Assembly: GCA_022561095.1 (NCBI GenBank)
Contig: JADFRV010000085.1
Location: 1 to 9,212 of the forward strand
DNA: 9,212 nucleotides
Source of the DNA: Chloroflexota bacterium
GTDB lineage: Bacteria; Chloroflexota; Dehalococcoidia; SM23-28-2; RBG-16-64-32
Direction: 5' to 3'
Shown: piece after piece, positions 1 to 4,917 of the stretch
Layout: each line of letters begins with the position of its first letter
How positions within the stretch are numbered: the first letter of the stretch is position 1
Notes under the pieces: generated by a model
Seen by the model: only the letters and a program-made list of their open reading frames with translations
Told to the model about the DNA's origin: nothing
Databases searched by the model: none
Program-made: the position numbers and the translations under genes

Positions 1-20
1 GCTTCGTCCGCACTCACCAT
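1..20 (-). CDS. Possible 5' end of an unidentified gene leaving the left edge
   Basis: An ATG on the minus strand at 20-18 opens a frame reading M-V-S-A-D-E-A before the window ends, so only seven codons are visible and no function can be given. It is supported mainly by a TATAAT box on the same strand at 35-30, nine bases upstream of the ATG. With that spacing the transcript would start almost at the ATG, giving a leaderless or nearly leaderless mRNA. No Shine-Dalgarno site is visible. It lies 53 bases downstream of the YchF-like gene on the same strand. The evidence is thin and the start could be chance. Confidence 0.3.
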
Positions 21-29
21 CGTGTCTAG

Positions 30-35
30 ATTATA
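30..35 (-). promoter_or_regulatory. Candidate -10 box (TATAAT) for the left-edge gene
   Basis: The minus strand reads TATAAT from 35 to 30, a perfect -10 consensus in a GC-rich region. No convincing -35 hexamer is found 16-18 bases upstream (around 53-59). It sits nine bases before the ATG at 20. Confidence 0.35.
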
Positions 36-73
36 GCGGCCTGCAACCGGCCCGACTGCCGGCCTATCGCAGG

Positions 74-1153
74 CTAAACGTGGAACAGGATGTGCAGCAC
101 GTCGCCGTCCTGGACCACGTACTGCTTCCCCTCGCTGCGCAGCCGACCCTGCTTCTTCGCCTCCGCGAAGGAGCCGATCCCCATCAGCTCCCCCCAGCCG
201 ATCGCCTCGGCGCGGATGAAACCGCGCTCCATATCGGTGTGGATGCGCCCGGCCGCCTCCACGGCTGTCGTCCCCGCCGGCGCCGCCCAGGCGCGACACT
301 CCGTCCCCACGGGCGTGTAGAACGTAACGAGCCCCAGCACCTCCTGGGTCTGCGCCAGGATGCGTGCCGCCGCCGGCTCCGTCGCCCCCATCTCGCGGCG
401 GAACTCGGCCGCCTCCTCCGGCTCCAGCTCCCCCAGCTCGGCCTCCAGACGCGCGCACATCGCCCCCACAAAGGTGCTCCCGGAGCCGTAGCGACCACGG
501 TAGTCGCCCTCGATCTCCGCCTCCTTCGCGATATCCTCCTCGTCCAGGTTGATCAGGATCAGCACCGGCTTCAACGTGAGCAGCCCGTAGTTGGCCAGCG
601 CTTTGGCCTCATCTCTGCCCGCCACGCTATCACGCAGGGGCCGGCCATCCTCCAGATACTGACGGATGCGCTGAAGCAGAACCTGCTCTCGCTGCCCCTC
701 CTCCCGCTCTCCCGGCCGTGCCGAGCGAACGGTGATGTCCAGCTTCTCCAGCCGCCGCTCCACGATGCCCTGGTCGTGCAGGACCATCTCCGACCGGAAC
801 TCATCGATATCGCGGGCAGGGTCGACATCTCCGCGAGGGTGGGGCATGTCCGCCCGCCGGAACGCCCGCACAACCAGGATCAGGCCATCGGCGCGGGAAA
901 GCGCCTCCGCCGCCTCGCCGGAGGCGGCGCGCCCCTTCTCAAACAGAGTCGGCAGATCGTGCAGCCGCAGCTCCAGGGGGGTGACCTTCTTCGCCTCCAC
1001 CAGCCGCGCCAGCCTCTCCAGCCTCTCGTCGGGGATCTTGACCGCGGCCAGCTGCTCGTGGCGGGCGTCGCCGTGCCGGGCGTGGCTGGCGGCGAGGGCG
1101 TTGAAGACGGTGGTCTTGCCGGACTGGGCGGGCCCGACGATGGCGAGGTCCAC
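74..1153 (-). CDS. ychF: YchF/Obg-like ATPase, divergent member
   Basis: Translation-associated P-loop ATPase of the YchF (OLA1-type) family; known members bind ATP rather than GTP and interact with ribosomes. The protein has 359 residues, close to the family's usual ~363. Visible motifs are a Walker A GPAQSGKT (7-14), the family signature around DPARDIDEFRSEMVL (111-125), an NLDE (202-205) in the place of the YchF NxxE, and a C-terminal TGS domain (about 276-359) with GTTAVEAAGRIHTDMERGFI and a VVQDGDVLHI ending typical of YchF. The GTG start at 1153-1151 is chosen because AAAGGAGGGG (1167-1158) precedes it by four bases; an in-frame ATG at 1228 would add 25 residues without family similarity and run into the arsR promoter. 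Oddity: the G3 motif, usually DxAG, reads DLPT (66-69), and the P-loop differs from the usual GLPNVGKS. It may be a paralog specialised away from canonical YchF. It is divergent from the arsR gene. Confidence 0.9.
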   Translation of the reverse strand: MDLAIVGPAQSGKTTVFNALAASHARHGDARHEQLAAVKIPDERLERLARLVEAKKVTPLELRLHDLPTLFEKGRAASGEAAEALSRADGLILVVRAFRRADMPHPRGDVDPARDIDEFRSEMVLHDQGIVERRLEKLDITVRSARPGEREEGQREQVLLQRIRQYLEDGRPLRDSVAGRDEAKALANYGLLTLKPVLILINLDEEDIAKEAEIEGDYRGRYGSGSTFVGAMCARLEAELGELEPEEAAEFRREMGATEPAAARILAQTQEVLGLVTFYTPVGTECRAWAAPAGTTAVEAAGRIHTDMERGFIRAEAIGWGELMGIGSFAEAKKQGRLRSEGKQYVVQDGDVLHILFHV

Positions 1154-1174
1154 GCGACCCCTCCTTTCACCCGC

Positions 1175-1203
1175 AGGGTAAGAGAGCCGGGGGCAGGGGT
1201 CAA
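1175..1203 (-). promoter_or_regulatory. Candidate promoter of the YchF-like gene
   Basis: On the minus strand TTGACC (1203-1198) lies 17 bases before TACCCT (1180-1175), ahead of the Shine-Dalgarno site of the YchF-like gene. The -35 matches consensus in five of six bases; the -10 is poor. It is back to back with the arsR promoter. Confidence 0.3.
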
Positions 1204-1221
1204 GGAAACCAAGGGGTGCCC

Positions 1222-1251
1222 TTGACAATTACATACGGTAAAGCGTATGTT
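1222..1251 (+). promoter_or_regulatory. Sigma-70-type promoter of the arsR-membrane protein-rhodanese operon
   Basis: A perfect -35 TTGACA (1222-1227) is followed after 18 bases by a -10-like TATGTT (1246-1251). Transcription would begin near 1258, only a few bases before the ATG at 1262, so the first cistron would have almost no leader. The spacer holds the operator-like inverted repeat, placing a repressor directly over the polymerase contact region. Confidence 0.7.
1231..1250 (+). promoter_or_regulatory. Inverted-repeat operator for the ArsR/CmtR-like repressor
   Basis: ACATACG (1231-1237) and CGTATGT (1244-1250) are perfect 7-base inverted arms separated by six bases. The repeat fills the space between the -35 and -10 hexamers and overlaps the -10. 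ArsR/SmtB repressors bind AT-rich imperfect inverted repeats at such positions, and the adjacent gene encodes one, so autoregulation is the natural inference. Confidence 0.7.
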
Positions 1252-1261
1252 TATCCACCTG

Positions 1262-1651
1262 ATGCAAGCACTCAGACCCACTCCCCTGGTCCCGGCGAAC
1301 GCTTCCCAGGCCAGCCTCACCGCCAAATTCTTTCGCGGCCTGGGCGATCCCACTCGCGTACGCATCCTCCAGCTCCTGCTGGAACAGGAGCGCTCCGTCA
1401 GCGAGCTCGTGGAAGAGACGGGCGTGTTACAGGGCCGCCTGTCCAGCCACCTGGCCTGCCTCCGCTGGTGCGGCTTCGTCGTCGCGCGGCGCAAGGGACG
1501 ACAGGTCTTCTACAGCGCTGCCGACAGCCGGATTCCCGATCTCCTTACGCTGGCCGAGCAGTTCCTGGCCGACCACTCCGACTCGGTTGATATATGCCGC
1601 GTGCTAGCCGACGAGGCAGGCTCGAATGGGTCCCCTGAGCCCATCCGGTAG
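1262..1651 (+). CDS. CmtR-like ArsR/SmtB-family metal-sensing repressor
   Basis: Winged-helix transcriptional repressor that should leave its operator when it binds a thiophilic metal or metalloid. From the ATG at 1262 it has 129 residues. The conserved ArsR core is visible: LGDPTRVRILQLL (helix 1-2 region), SVSELVEETGV, and a recognition helix with LSSHLACLRWCGFV, followed by the wing RRKGRQVFYSAAD. Cysteines at 66 and 70 (CLRWC) and at 112 (DICRVL) reproduce the spacing of the mycobacterial Cd/Pb sensor CmtR, whose ligands I recall as Cys57, Cys61 and Cys102. This supports an alpha-4 plus C-terminal Cys site, though the true inducer could be Hg, As, Cd or Pb. Start choice: an in-frame ATG at 1247 lies inside the -10 box and would not be transcribed; the ATG at 1262 has no Shine-Dalgarno site but sits about four bases from the predicted transcript start, consistent with leaderless initiation. 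The stop overlaps the next gene's ribosome binding site. Confidence 0.88.
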   Translation: MQALRPTPLVPANASQASLTAKFFRGLGDPTRVRILQLLLEQERSVSELVEETGVLQGRLSSHLACLRWCGFVVARRKGRQVFYSAADSRIPDLLTLAEQFLADHSDSVDICRVLADEAGSNGSPEPIR

Positions 1652-1660
1652 GAGAACCAT

Positions 1661-1921
1661 ATGGAATCGAAGGAAAAGCGCGGGCTACTGTGGTTCGCGG
1701 CGCCGCTGGCGATCTGCCTGCCCTGTCTGCTGCCGTTCATCTTGGCGGCGGTGCTGACCGGCGTCGGCGTGGGCGCCGTAGGCTCGTTCCTCAGCGATAA
1801 CGCCTTCTGGCTGGCCATCCTGATCGCCCTCGCCATGCTGGTAGCGTTCGTAATCGGCCTGGGCATCTCCCGCCTCCGGGGGCGCCGCAGAAGCATCAGG
1901 TTCCTCTCCAGAGATAGTTGA
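1661..1921 (+). CDS. Small two-helix membrane protein with CxxC, MerT/MerF-like
   Basis: An 86-residue integral membrane protein. A charged N-terminus (MESKEKRG) precedes helix 1 (about 9-36), which carries C19-L-P-C22 followed by LLPFILAAVLTGVGVGAVG; helix 2 spans about 49-69 and a very basic tail (RLRGRRR) follows, suggesting a cytoplasmic C-terminus. A Cys pair followed by a small-residue run in the first helix resembles the mercuric-ion transporters MerT and MerF, where paired cysteines pass the metal through the membrane. MerF's second Cys pair is absent here. The ATG at 1661 has TAGGAG (1649-1654) upstream, overlapping the stop of the sensor gene, so translation is probably coupled. The context (metal sensor upstream, thiol enzyme downstream) supports handling of a thiophilic metal or metalloid, but the assignment rests on topology and motif only; an unrelated small membrane protein is possible. 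Confidence 0.75.
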   Translation: MESKEKRGLLWFAAPLAICLPCLLPFILAAVLTGVGVGAVGSFLSDNAFWLAILIALAMLVAFVIGLGISRLRGRRRSIRFLSRDS

Positions 1922-1970
1922 GTGAGGTAATACGTAGCCCTGCCCATTGGTTCCATACAAAGGAGGCGCT

Positions 1971-2663
1971 ATGCCAACCAGTATCGACCGAGATGATGTC
2001 CAGAGGCTCATGGGAGAAGGAGCGCAGCTCGTTGAGGTGCTCCCGCCCGCGATGTACCAGGAGATGCACCTCCCGGCTGCGGTCAACATCCCGCTGAAAG
2101 ACCTAAATCGAGACACGACGGCCAAGTTAGAGCGCGACCGGCCCGTAATCGTCTACTGAATGGACGGGCTCTGAGACATGAGCCCCCGGGCCGCGTGGCG
2201 GCTCGAGAGTTTAGGCTTCACCCAGGTATTCGACTACGTTGCCGGCAAGGTCGACTGGCTAGCCAACGTGCTCCCAGTTGAGGGAAACCTGGCCGATCTC
2301 CCCCGCGCTGGGGACGTTGCTCGAAGCGACGTCCCCACATGCCGACTAACCGAGATCATCGGCGACGTGCGGGCTCGGGTCCAGGCGTCCGACCACACAC
2401 TGTGCGTAGTGACGAACGACGAGGGTGTCGTCCTCGGTCGTCTCGGCGCTCGCGCCCTTCGGGGCGACCCCAAGGCGCTGGTCGAAGAGGCGATGGAGTC
2501 CGGCCCGACCACCACTCGCTCAGACGACCCGCTGGAAGCGATCACGGAGCGCCTACAGGAGGCACGCGTGGGCAGCATCCTTGTGACAACTCCGGACGGA
2601 CGGCTGGTGGGCCTACTGTACCGGAAAGACGCCGAGCAGCGGTTGGGCGAAGCACCCGGCTAA
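1971..2663 (+). CDS. Rhodanese-CBS fusion with two in-frame TGA codons, probable double selenoprotein
   Basis: Read through two TGAs (2157-2159 and 2172-2174), this is a 230-residue protein. Residues 1-101 form a rhodanese domain (VEVLPPAMYQEMHLPAAVNI, then DRPVIVY before the active-site loop, then DMSPRAAWRLESLGF and DYVAGKVDWL). Residues about 119-225 form a CBS pair: the first repeat ends near VVLGRLGARAL, the second contains VEEAMESGPTTTRSDDPLE and ends DGRLVGLLYRKD. The TGAs are codons 63 and 68. In the related family I recall, the loop reads Y-C-x4-C-D-M/L-S-P-R, so both replaced residues are Cys; residue 63 is the persulfide-forming position. A strong AAAGGAGG (1959-1966) sits four bases before the ATG at 1971; a TTG at 1947 would lie upstream of that site. 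Both halves are intact, and M70 (2178) lacks a ribosome site. Expected role: transfer of sulfur or selenium, or redox/metal thiol chemistry, tuned by adenine-nucleotide binding to the CBS pair. A pseudogene is the alternative but fits the codon positions poorly. Confidence 0.85.
2157..2159 (+). other. In-frame TGA, predicted selenocysteine codon 63
   Basis: The TGA follows the beta-strand DRPVIVY, exactly where rhodanese domains place the catalytic Cys. Reading continues in frame to the second TGA and on to the family motif DMSPRAAWRLE. The hairpin at 2166-2185 begins six bases later, and the loop of the second hairpin (2180-2204) lies about 29-33 bases downstream, inside the UGA-to-loop range used for bacterial SECIS searches (about 16-37 as I recall it). 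Confidence 0.75.
2166..2185 (+). promoter_or_regulatory. Hairpin A: perfect 6-bp stem presenting the second TGA in its loop
   Basis: GGGCTC (2166-2171) pairs perfectly with GAGCCC (2180-2185) around an eight-base loop (2172-2179) that begins with the second TGA itself. The loop starts about 12 bases after the first TGA, a little short for a classical bacterial SECIS. The 3' arm is shared with hairpin B, so the two cannot form together. Confidence 0.55.
2172..2174 (+). other. In-frame TGA, predicted selenocysteine codon 68
   Basis: This TGA lies five codons after the first and just before D-M-S-P-R-A-A-W, where related proteins have the second Cys of a C-x4-C pair. The apical loop of the hairpin at 2180-2204 is about 14-18 bases downstream depending on folding, near the 17 or so of E. 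coli fdhF. Confidence 0.75.
2180..2204 (+). promoter_or_regulatory. Hairpin B: candidate bacterial SECIS element
   Basis: GAGCC (2180-2184) pairs with GGCTC (2200-2204). Inside it, either GCC (2190-2192) pairs with GGC (2197-2199) to give a GCGT tetraloop, or CC/GG pairs at 2186-2187/2197-2198 give a seven-base loop starting GG. Both folds put a G in the first loop positions, as bacterial SECIS elements require, 14-18 bases after the second TGA. In GC-rich DNA short stems are common, so this needs comparative support. Confidence 0.5.
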
Positions 2664-2693
2664 GGGGCGGGGCCGCACAGATATTCAGCCCCT

Positions 2694-2736
2694 AAAAAGA
2701 CGTCACAGGAAAGCCGCCGGTGGCTTCCCTGTGACG
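2694..2736 (-). terminator. Rho-independent terminator closing the minus-strand operon
   Basis: Positions 2701-2715 and 2722-2736 form a 15-bp stem with a single mismatch and a six-base loop (GCCGGT). On the minus strand it is followed by TCTTTTT (2700-2694), the usual T-tract, so it terminates transcription arriving from the glycosylase gene that stops at 2823. On the plus strand no T-tract follows, so it would at best stop the rhodanese operon weakly. Confidence 0.75.
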
Positions 2737-2738
2737 AG

Positions 2739-2758
2739 CCCAAAAGGGAGGGTTTGGG
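2739..2758. repeat. Second small inverted repeat between the converging operons
   Basis: CCCAAA (2739-2744) and TTTGGG (2753-2758) form a perfect 6-bp stem with an eight-base purine loop, three bases from the terminator stem. The remaining gene-free sequence, up to the glycosylase stop at 2823, shows nothing recognisable. Confidence 0.4.
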
Positions 2759-2822
2759 ACCATACTAATAGACGTACTGTCAGGCCCAGTGTTACAACCT
2801 GCCCAGCGTGTACCTAAAACTT

Positions 2823-3611
2823 TCATTCAGCCATCGATTGAAGACGGAGAGATATCTCGATTCGTTGCAATAGCGGACGGCTCGCCTCCTCGTGCTCAGG
2901 CTTCGCCTTACCCGCCGGCGCGCCTTGCTTGCCGGCCGCCACCGCTCCCATCCTCGCCTGACCGGTCGGGCAGACCTCCAGAAGGGGGCACCCTTCGCAG
3001 CGGGGTTCGCGGCGGCACACCCCCTTGCCGTGGCGCACGATGAGGGCATGGTACTCGTTGAACAGCGGGGCGTCCGCCTCCAGGTTCGTCGTGAACAGCG
3101 ACTGCCACGATTCATAGCTCTCCTGCGGCGCCGCCACGCCCAGCCGCCTGAACAGCCTGCGCGTGTAGGCATCGATGACGAATGCCGGCCTGCCCGCCGC
3201 GTACAGGAGGATCGAGTCCGCCGTCTCAGGGCCGATGCCGTGCGTATTCAGGAGCAGCCCCCGCAGCTCCTCCTGCGGCGCCGCCAGCAGCCGCTCCACC
3301 TCCCCGCCGAAGCTCGACCGCACCATCTCCACGAACGCCTTTAGCTTGCGCGCCTTAGCGTTGTAGTAGCCCGCCGGGTACACCATCCGCGCCAGCTCCT
3401 CCTCACTGAGGCGCGCCAGCCCCGCCGCCGATAGGGCATCCGCCGCCTTCAGGTTGGCGATCGCCTTCTCCACGTTCGTCCAGGCGGTGGATTGAGCGAG
3501 GATAGCGCCGACGATCACCTCGAACGGCGTATCCCCCGGCCACCAGCGCTGCGGCCCGTAGGCGGCGTATAGACGTTGGTACACGTCTATGAGGCGATTG
3601 GAGAGCGTCAC
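2823..3611 (-). CDS. Endonuclease III-like (MagIII-type) [4Fe-4S] DNA glycosylase
   Basis: A 262-residue HhH-GPD superfamily base-excision repair protein. The helix-hairpin-helix is LLNTHGIGPETADSILLYA (119-137), followed by VIDAYTRRLFRRLG, where D147 is the conserved catalytic Asp. Four cysteines (199, 205, 208, 214; C-x5-C-x2-C-x5-C) should hold a [4Fe-4S] cluster; the first spacing is one shorter than in E. coli Nth. At the position of Nth's catalytic Lys120 there is Glu129 (GIGPET versus GVGRKT). This is the pattern of monofunctional glycosylases such as Helicobacter MagIII, which remove alkylated bases without cutting the strand, so alkylated-purine removal is a better guess than pyrimidine repair plus lyase. 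The GTG start at 3611 overlaps the TGA of the upstream gene (GTGA), so translation is coupled; the frame extends further upstream but only inside that gene. The C-terminal ~45 residues after the cluster are low-complexity and basic. The gene is last in its operon. Confidence 0.88.
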   Translation of the reverse strand: MTLSNRLIDVYQRLYAAYGPQRWWPGDTPFEVIVGAILAQSTAWTNVEKAIANLKAADALSAAGLARLSEEELARMVYPAGYYNAKARKLKAFVEMVRSSFGGEVERLLAAPQEELRGLLLNTHGIGPETADSILLYAAGRPAFVIDAYTRRLFRRLGVAAPQESYESWQSLFTTNLEADAPLFNEYHALIVRHGKGVCRREPRCEGCPLLEVCPTGQARMGAVAAGKQGAPAGKAKPEHEEASRPLLQRIEISLRLQSMAE

Positions 3612-4117
3612 GTTTGGCGCGCCCGCTCCTCCACCCACTGCGGCACCTTCGCCTCCGCGATACAGTCGAAATAGGCGATATACGGCTTCACATCCAGCAC
3701 CGGCGACCCGTCCACGGCATCCAATCCCCTGACCTGCAGCACGTTTCTCTCCACCTTCAGGAGCGCCACCGCGGAGACCAGGATCGGATTGAACCGTATC
3801 TGAGACCGCGTGGCCAGCACACCCTGCAACGGATTCGCCTCGTCGTCCAGGGGGTGCAGTTGAGGCTTCGAGCCCCGCACCTCCTCCGGTATCTGGTGTG
3901 GCCAGAACAGCACGTAGATGTGCGAATAAGTGTCCAGCCCCAGGAGCGCCTCCGCCAGCTCCGGCCGCAGCACGATCTGGGACGTCACCTCGGCCCACCC
4001 CTCGGACATCGGCTCCTTGATCCGGTTGCGCACGCTGCCGATAGGCCGCAGAGTGACGTCAGCCAGCGGCGGCGGCTCCGCCCCGCGAGAGAACAGGCGG
4101 CGCAGACGGTCTAGCAT
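3608..4117 (-). CDS. tsaA: TrmO/TsaA-like SAM-dependent tRNA methyltransferase (UPF0066)
   Basis: A 169-residue protein of the TrmO (YaeB/TsaA) family, whose E. coli member uses SAM to N6-methylate threonylcarbamoyl-adenosine at position 37 of tRNA-Thr. The beta-barrel domain begins at ADVTLRPIGSVRNRI (19-33). Family motifs follow: SHIYVLFWPH (65-74), GVLATRSQIRFNPI (99-112) with the conserved ATRS-x-R-x-NPI pattern, and GLDAVDGSPVLDVKPYIAYFD (131-151). It lacks the C-terminal extension of E. coli TrmO, like many short homologs. The ATG at 4117 is preceded by GAGGGAGG about seven bases upstream. The N-terminal 18 residues (basic, with RRLF) lie outside the domain. Its stop overlaps the glycosylase start, suggesting co-translation. 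The substrate is inferred from family only; short homologs in archaea and deep-branching bacteria are not all characterised. Confidence 0.85.
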   Translation of the reverse strand: MLDRLRRLFSRGAEPPPLADVTLRPIGSVRNRIKEPMSEGWAEVTSQIVLRPELAEALLGLDTYSHIYVLFWPHQIPEEVRGSKPQLHPLDDEANPLQGVLATRSQIRFNPILVSAVALLKVERNVLQVRGLDAVDGSPVLDVKPYIAYFDCIAEAKVPQWVEERARQT

Positions 4118-4161
4118 CGGGGGCCTCCCTCTGTTTTAGCTTGGCCTGAGTGACCGTGGCC

Positions 4162-4167
4162 ATTATA
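4162..4167 (-). promoter_or_regulatory. Candidate -10 box upstream of the TrmO-like gene
   Basis: The minus strand reads TATAAT from 4167 to 4162, 44 bases before the ATG at 4117. No good -35 is seen at the right distance. It could give an internal promoter for the methyltransferase and glycosylase pair. Confidence 0.4.
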
Positions 4168-4192
4168 GTCGGCCGGCCAGACCCTCGGCGGT

Positions 4193-4631
4193 TCAGCCTC
4201 CTATCGTCACCCCAAGCGCCCAAACGTAGCCGTCCGGGTCCTGCACCACCACCTCCCGCCAACCGTGGGACTTATCGGCGGCTGGCTGGAGGATAGCGGC
4301 GCCGGCTTTTCGCGCCCGCGATTCAACCTCATCCGGATCTACCCCCAGCAAGCGCAGCTCAGCTCCCAGACCGCGCTCCTTCGCTGCCCTCAGCCGTTGG
4401 TACCAGGGATGGCCCTCGTAGGTATGATCGGCATGCAGCATGAAATCAAGGCGCAAGCCTCATCGCCGCGAAATCGGGGTCGGAGTAGCGCTCCTCAGCC
4501 CCGAACACCTCTCGATAGAAGCCGACCGAACGCGCAACGTCGCTCACCAGCAGGTTCACGGTAAATACGGGCAGCGCGCGGCCGTACTCGTCGGCCGGCA
4601 TCCACGGGTCGCCAACGCGCTTCTTCGCCAT
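4193..4631 (-). pseudogene. VOC/glyoxalase-family gene broken by a frameshift
   Basis: Two consecutive frames together make one vicinal-oxygen-chelate (glyoxalase/bleomycin-resistance) protein of about 146 residues. The first (4631-4446) reads VFTVNLLVSDVARSVGFYRE, then FGAEERYSDPDFAAMRL, then stops. The second (from about 4456 to 4193) picks up at LDFMLHADHTYEGHPWY and ends with VVVQDPDGYVWALG, the usual final strand of the fold. Homologs join these as ...FAA-x-RL-x-x-LDFMLHAD..., so the break lies near 4450-4460 and corresponds to one extra or two missing bases around a GCGCC run. It may be a decayed gene or a local sequencing/assembly error. If intact it would be a small metal-dependent dioxygenase, lyase or antibiotic-binding protein; the substrate cannot be told. 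The ATG at 4631 lacks a clear Shine-Dalgarno site. It lies between a small membrane protein and the TrmO-like gene, all on the same strand. Confidence 0.75.
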
Positions 4632-4667
4632 CGCACGCTGAGCTTACCCCCTTCGGGCAGCGAGGCG

Positions 4668-4871
4668 CTAGCGAACGTAGCGGAAGGCCAGCGTCAGCCC
4701 CACGAAACCGGCTCCGCCCAGCAGGGCGACGATATCCCAGTGGATCGTCCGCCCGATCGCCACGTTGAAAACGACCGCCAGGGCTAGGACGACGGCCAGG
4801 GCCAGCAGGGCGCCGGCGCCGGCCCGATTCCAGGGCAGGGGCGGCTCCCTCTTCTTGGGGACGTCAGCCAC
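4668..4871 (-). CDS. Small two-helix membrane protein, unknown function
   Basis: A 67-residue protein with a GTG start at 4871, chosen because GGAGG lies five bases upstream; the frame is open further back but only into the MFS gene. A proline- and lysine-rich N-terminus (VADVPKKREPPLPWNRAG) leads into helix 1 (about 17-39), then a short loop RTIHWD and helix 2 (about 46-64), ending FRYVR. No cysteines or known motifs are seen. It starts 46 bases after the MFS stop and ends 36 bases before the VOC gene, so it is probably co-transcribed with the transporter. I do not recognise a named family. Confidence 0.7.
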   Translation of the reverse strand: MADVPKKREPPLPWNRAGAGALLALAVVLALAVVFNVAIGRTIHWDIVALLGGAGFVGLTLAFRYVR

Positions 4872-4917
4872 ATTGTCCTCCGCTTCCTGTACGTCGAAGG
4901 CGGACGCGCGGATGGAT

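Noticed and set aside
47..62. CCGGC/GCCGG hairpin as terminator of the YchF-like gene
   Set aside because: A 5-bp GC stem without a T-tract is expected by chance in this base composition.
80..1225. A 381-codon plus-strand open frame opposite the YchF-like gene
   Set aside because: Its translation is low-complexity, rich in Arg, Leu, Pro and His, without any domain; the minus strand has clear YchF motifs and a ribosome binding site.
1947..1970. TTG start at 1947 for the rhodanese gene
   Set aside because: It lies upstream of the strong AAAGGAGG at 1959-1966, which clearly serves the ATG at 1971.
2157..2174. Genome-wide reassignment of TGA to an amino acid
   Set aside because: TGA is the natural stop of several neighbouring genes whose proteins have the expected family lengths, so only local recoding fits.
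2178..2663. A separate gene beginning at the ATG at 2178 (CBS protein independent of the rhodanese part)
   Set aside because: There is no Shine-Dalgarno site, and it would begin inside the rhodanese domain (MSPRAAWRLE), leaving both products without a complete fold. The preceding frame is the same and runs to it through the TGAs.
2663..2693. Hairpin AGGGGC (2663-2668)/GCCCCT (2688-2693) as plus-strand terminator of the rhodanese operon
   Set aside because: The stem is only 6 bp with a 19-base loop and is followed by A residues rather than a T-tract.
4446..4448. The TGA ending the first VOC frame as another selenocysteine codon
   Set aside because: Continuing in that frame gives no VOC similarity, whereas a shift to the next frame restores it immediately, so this is a frameshift.
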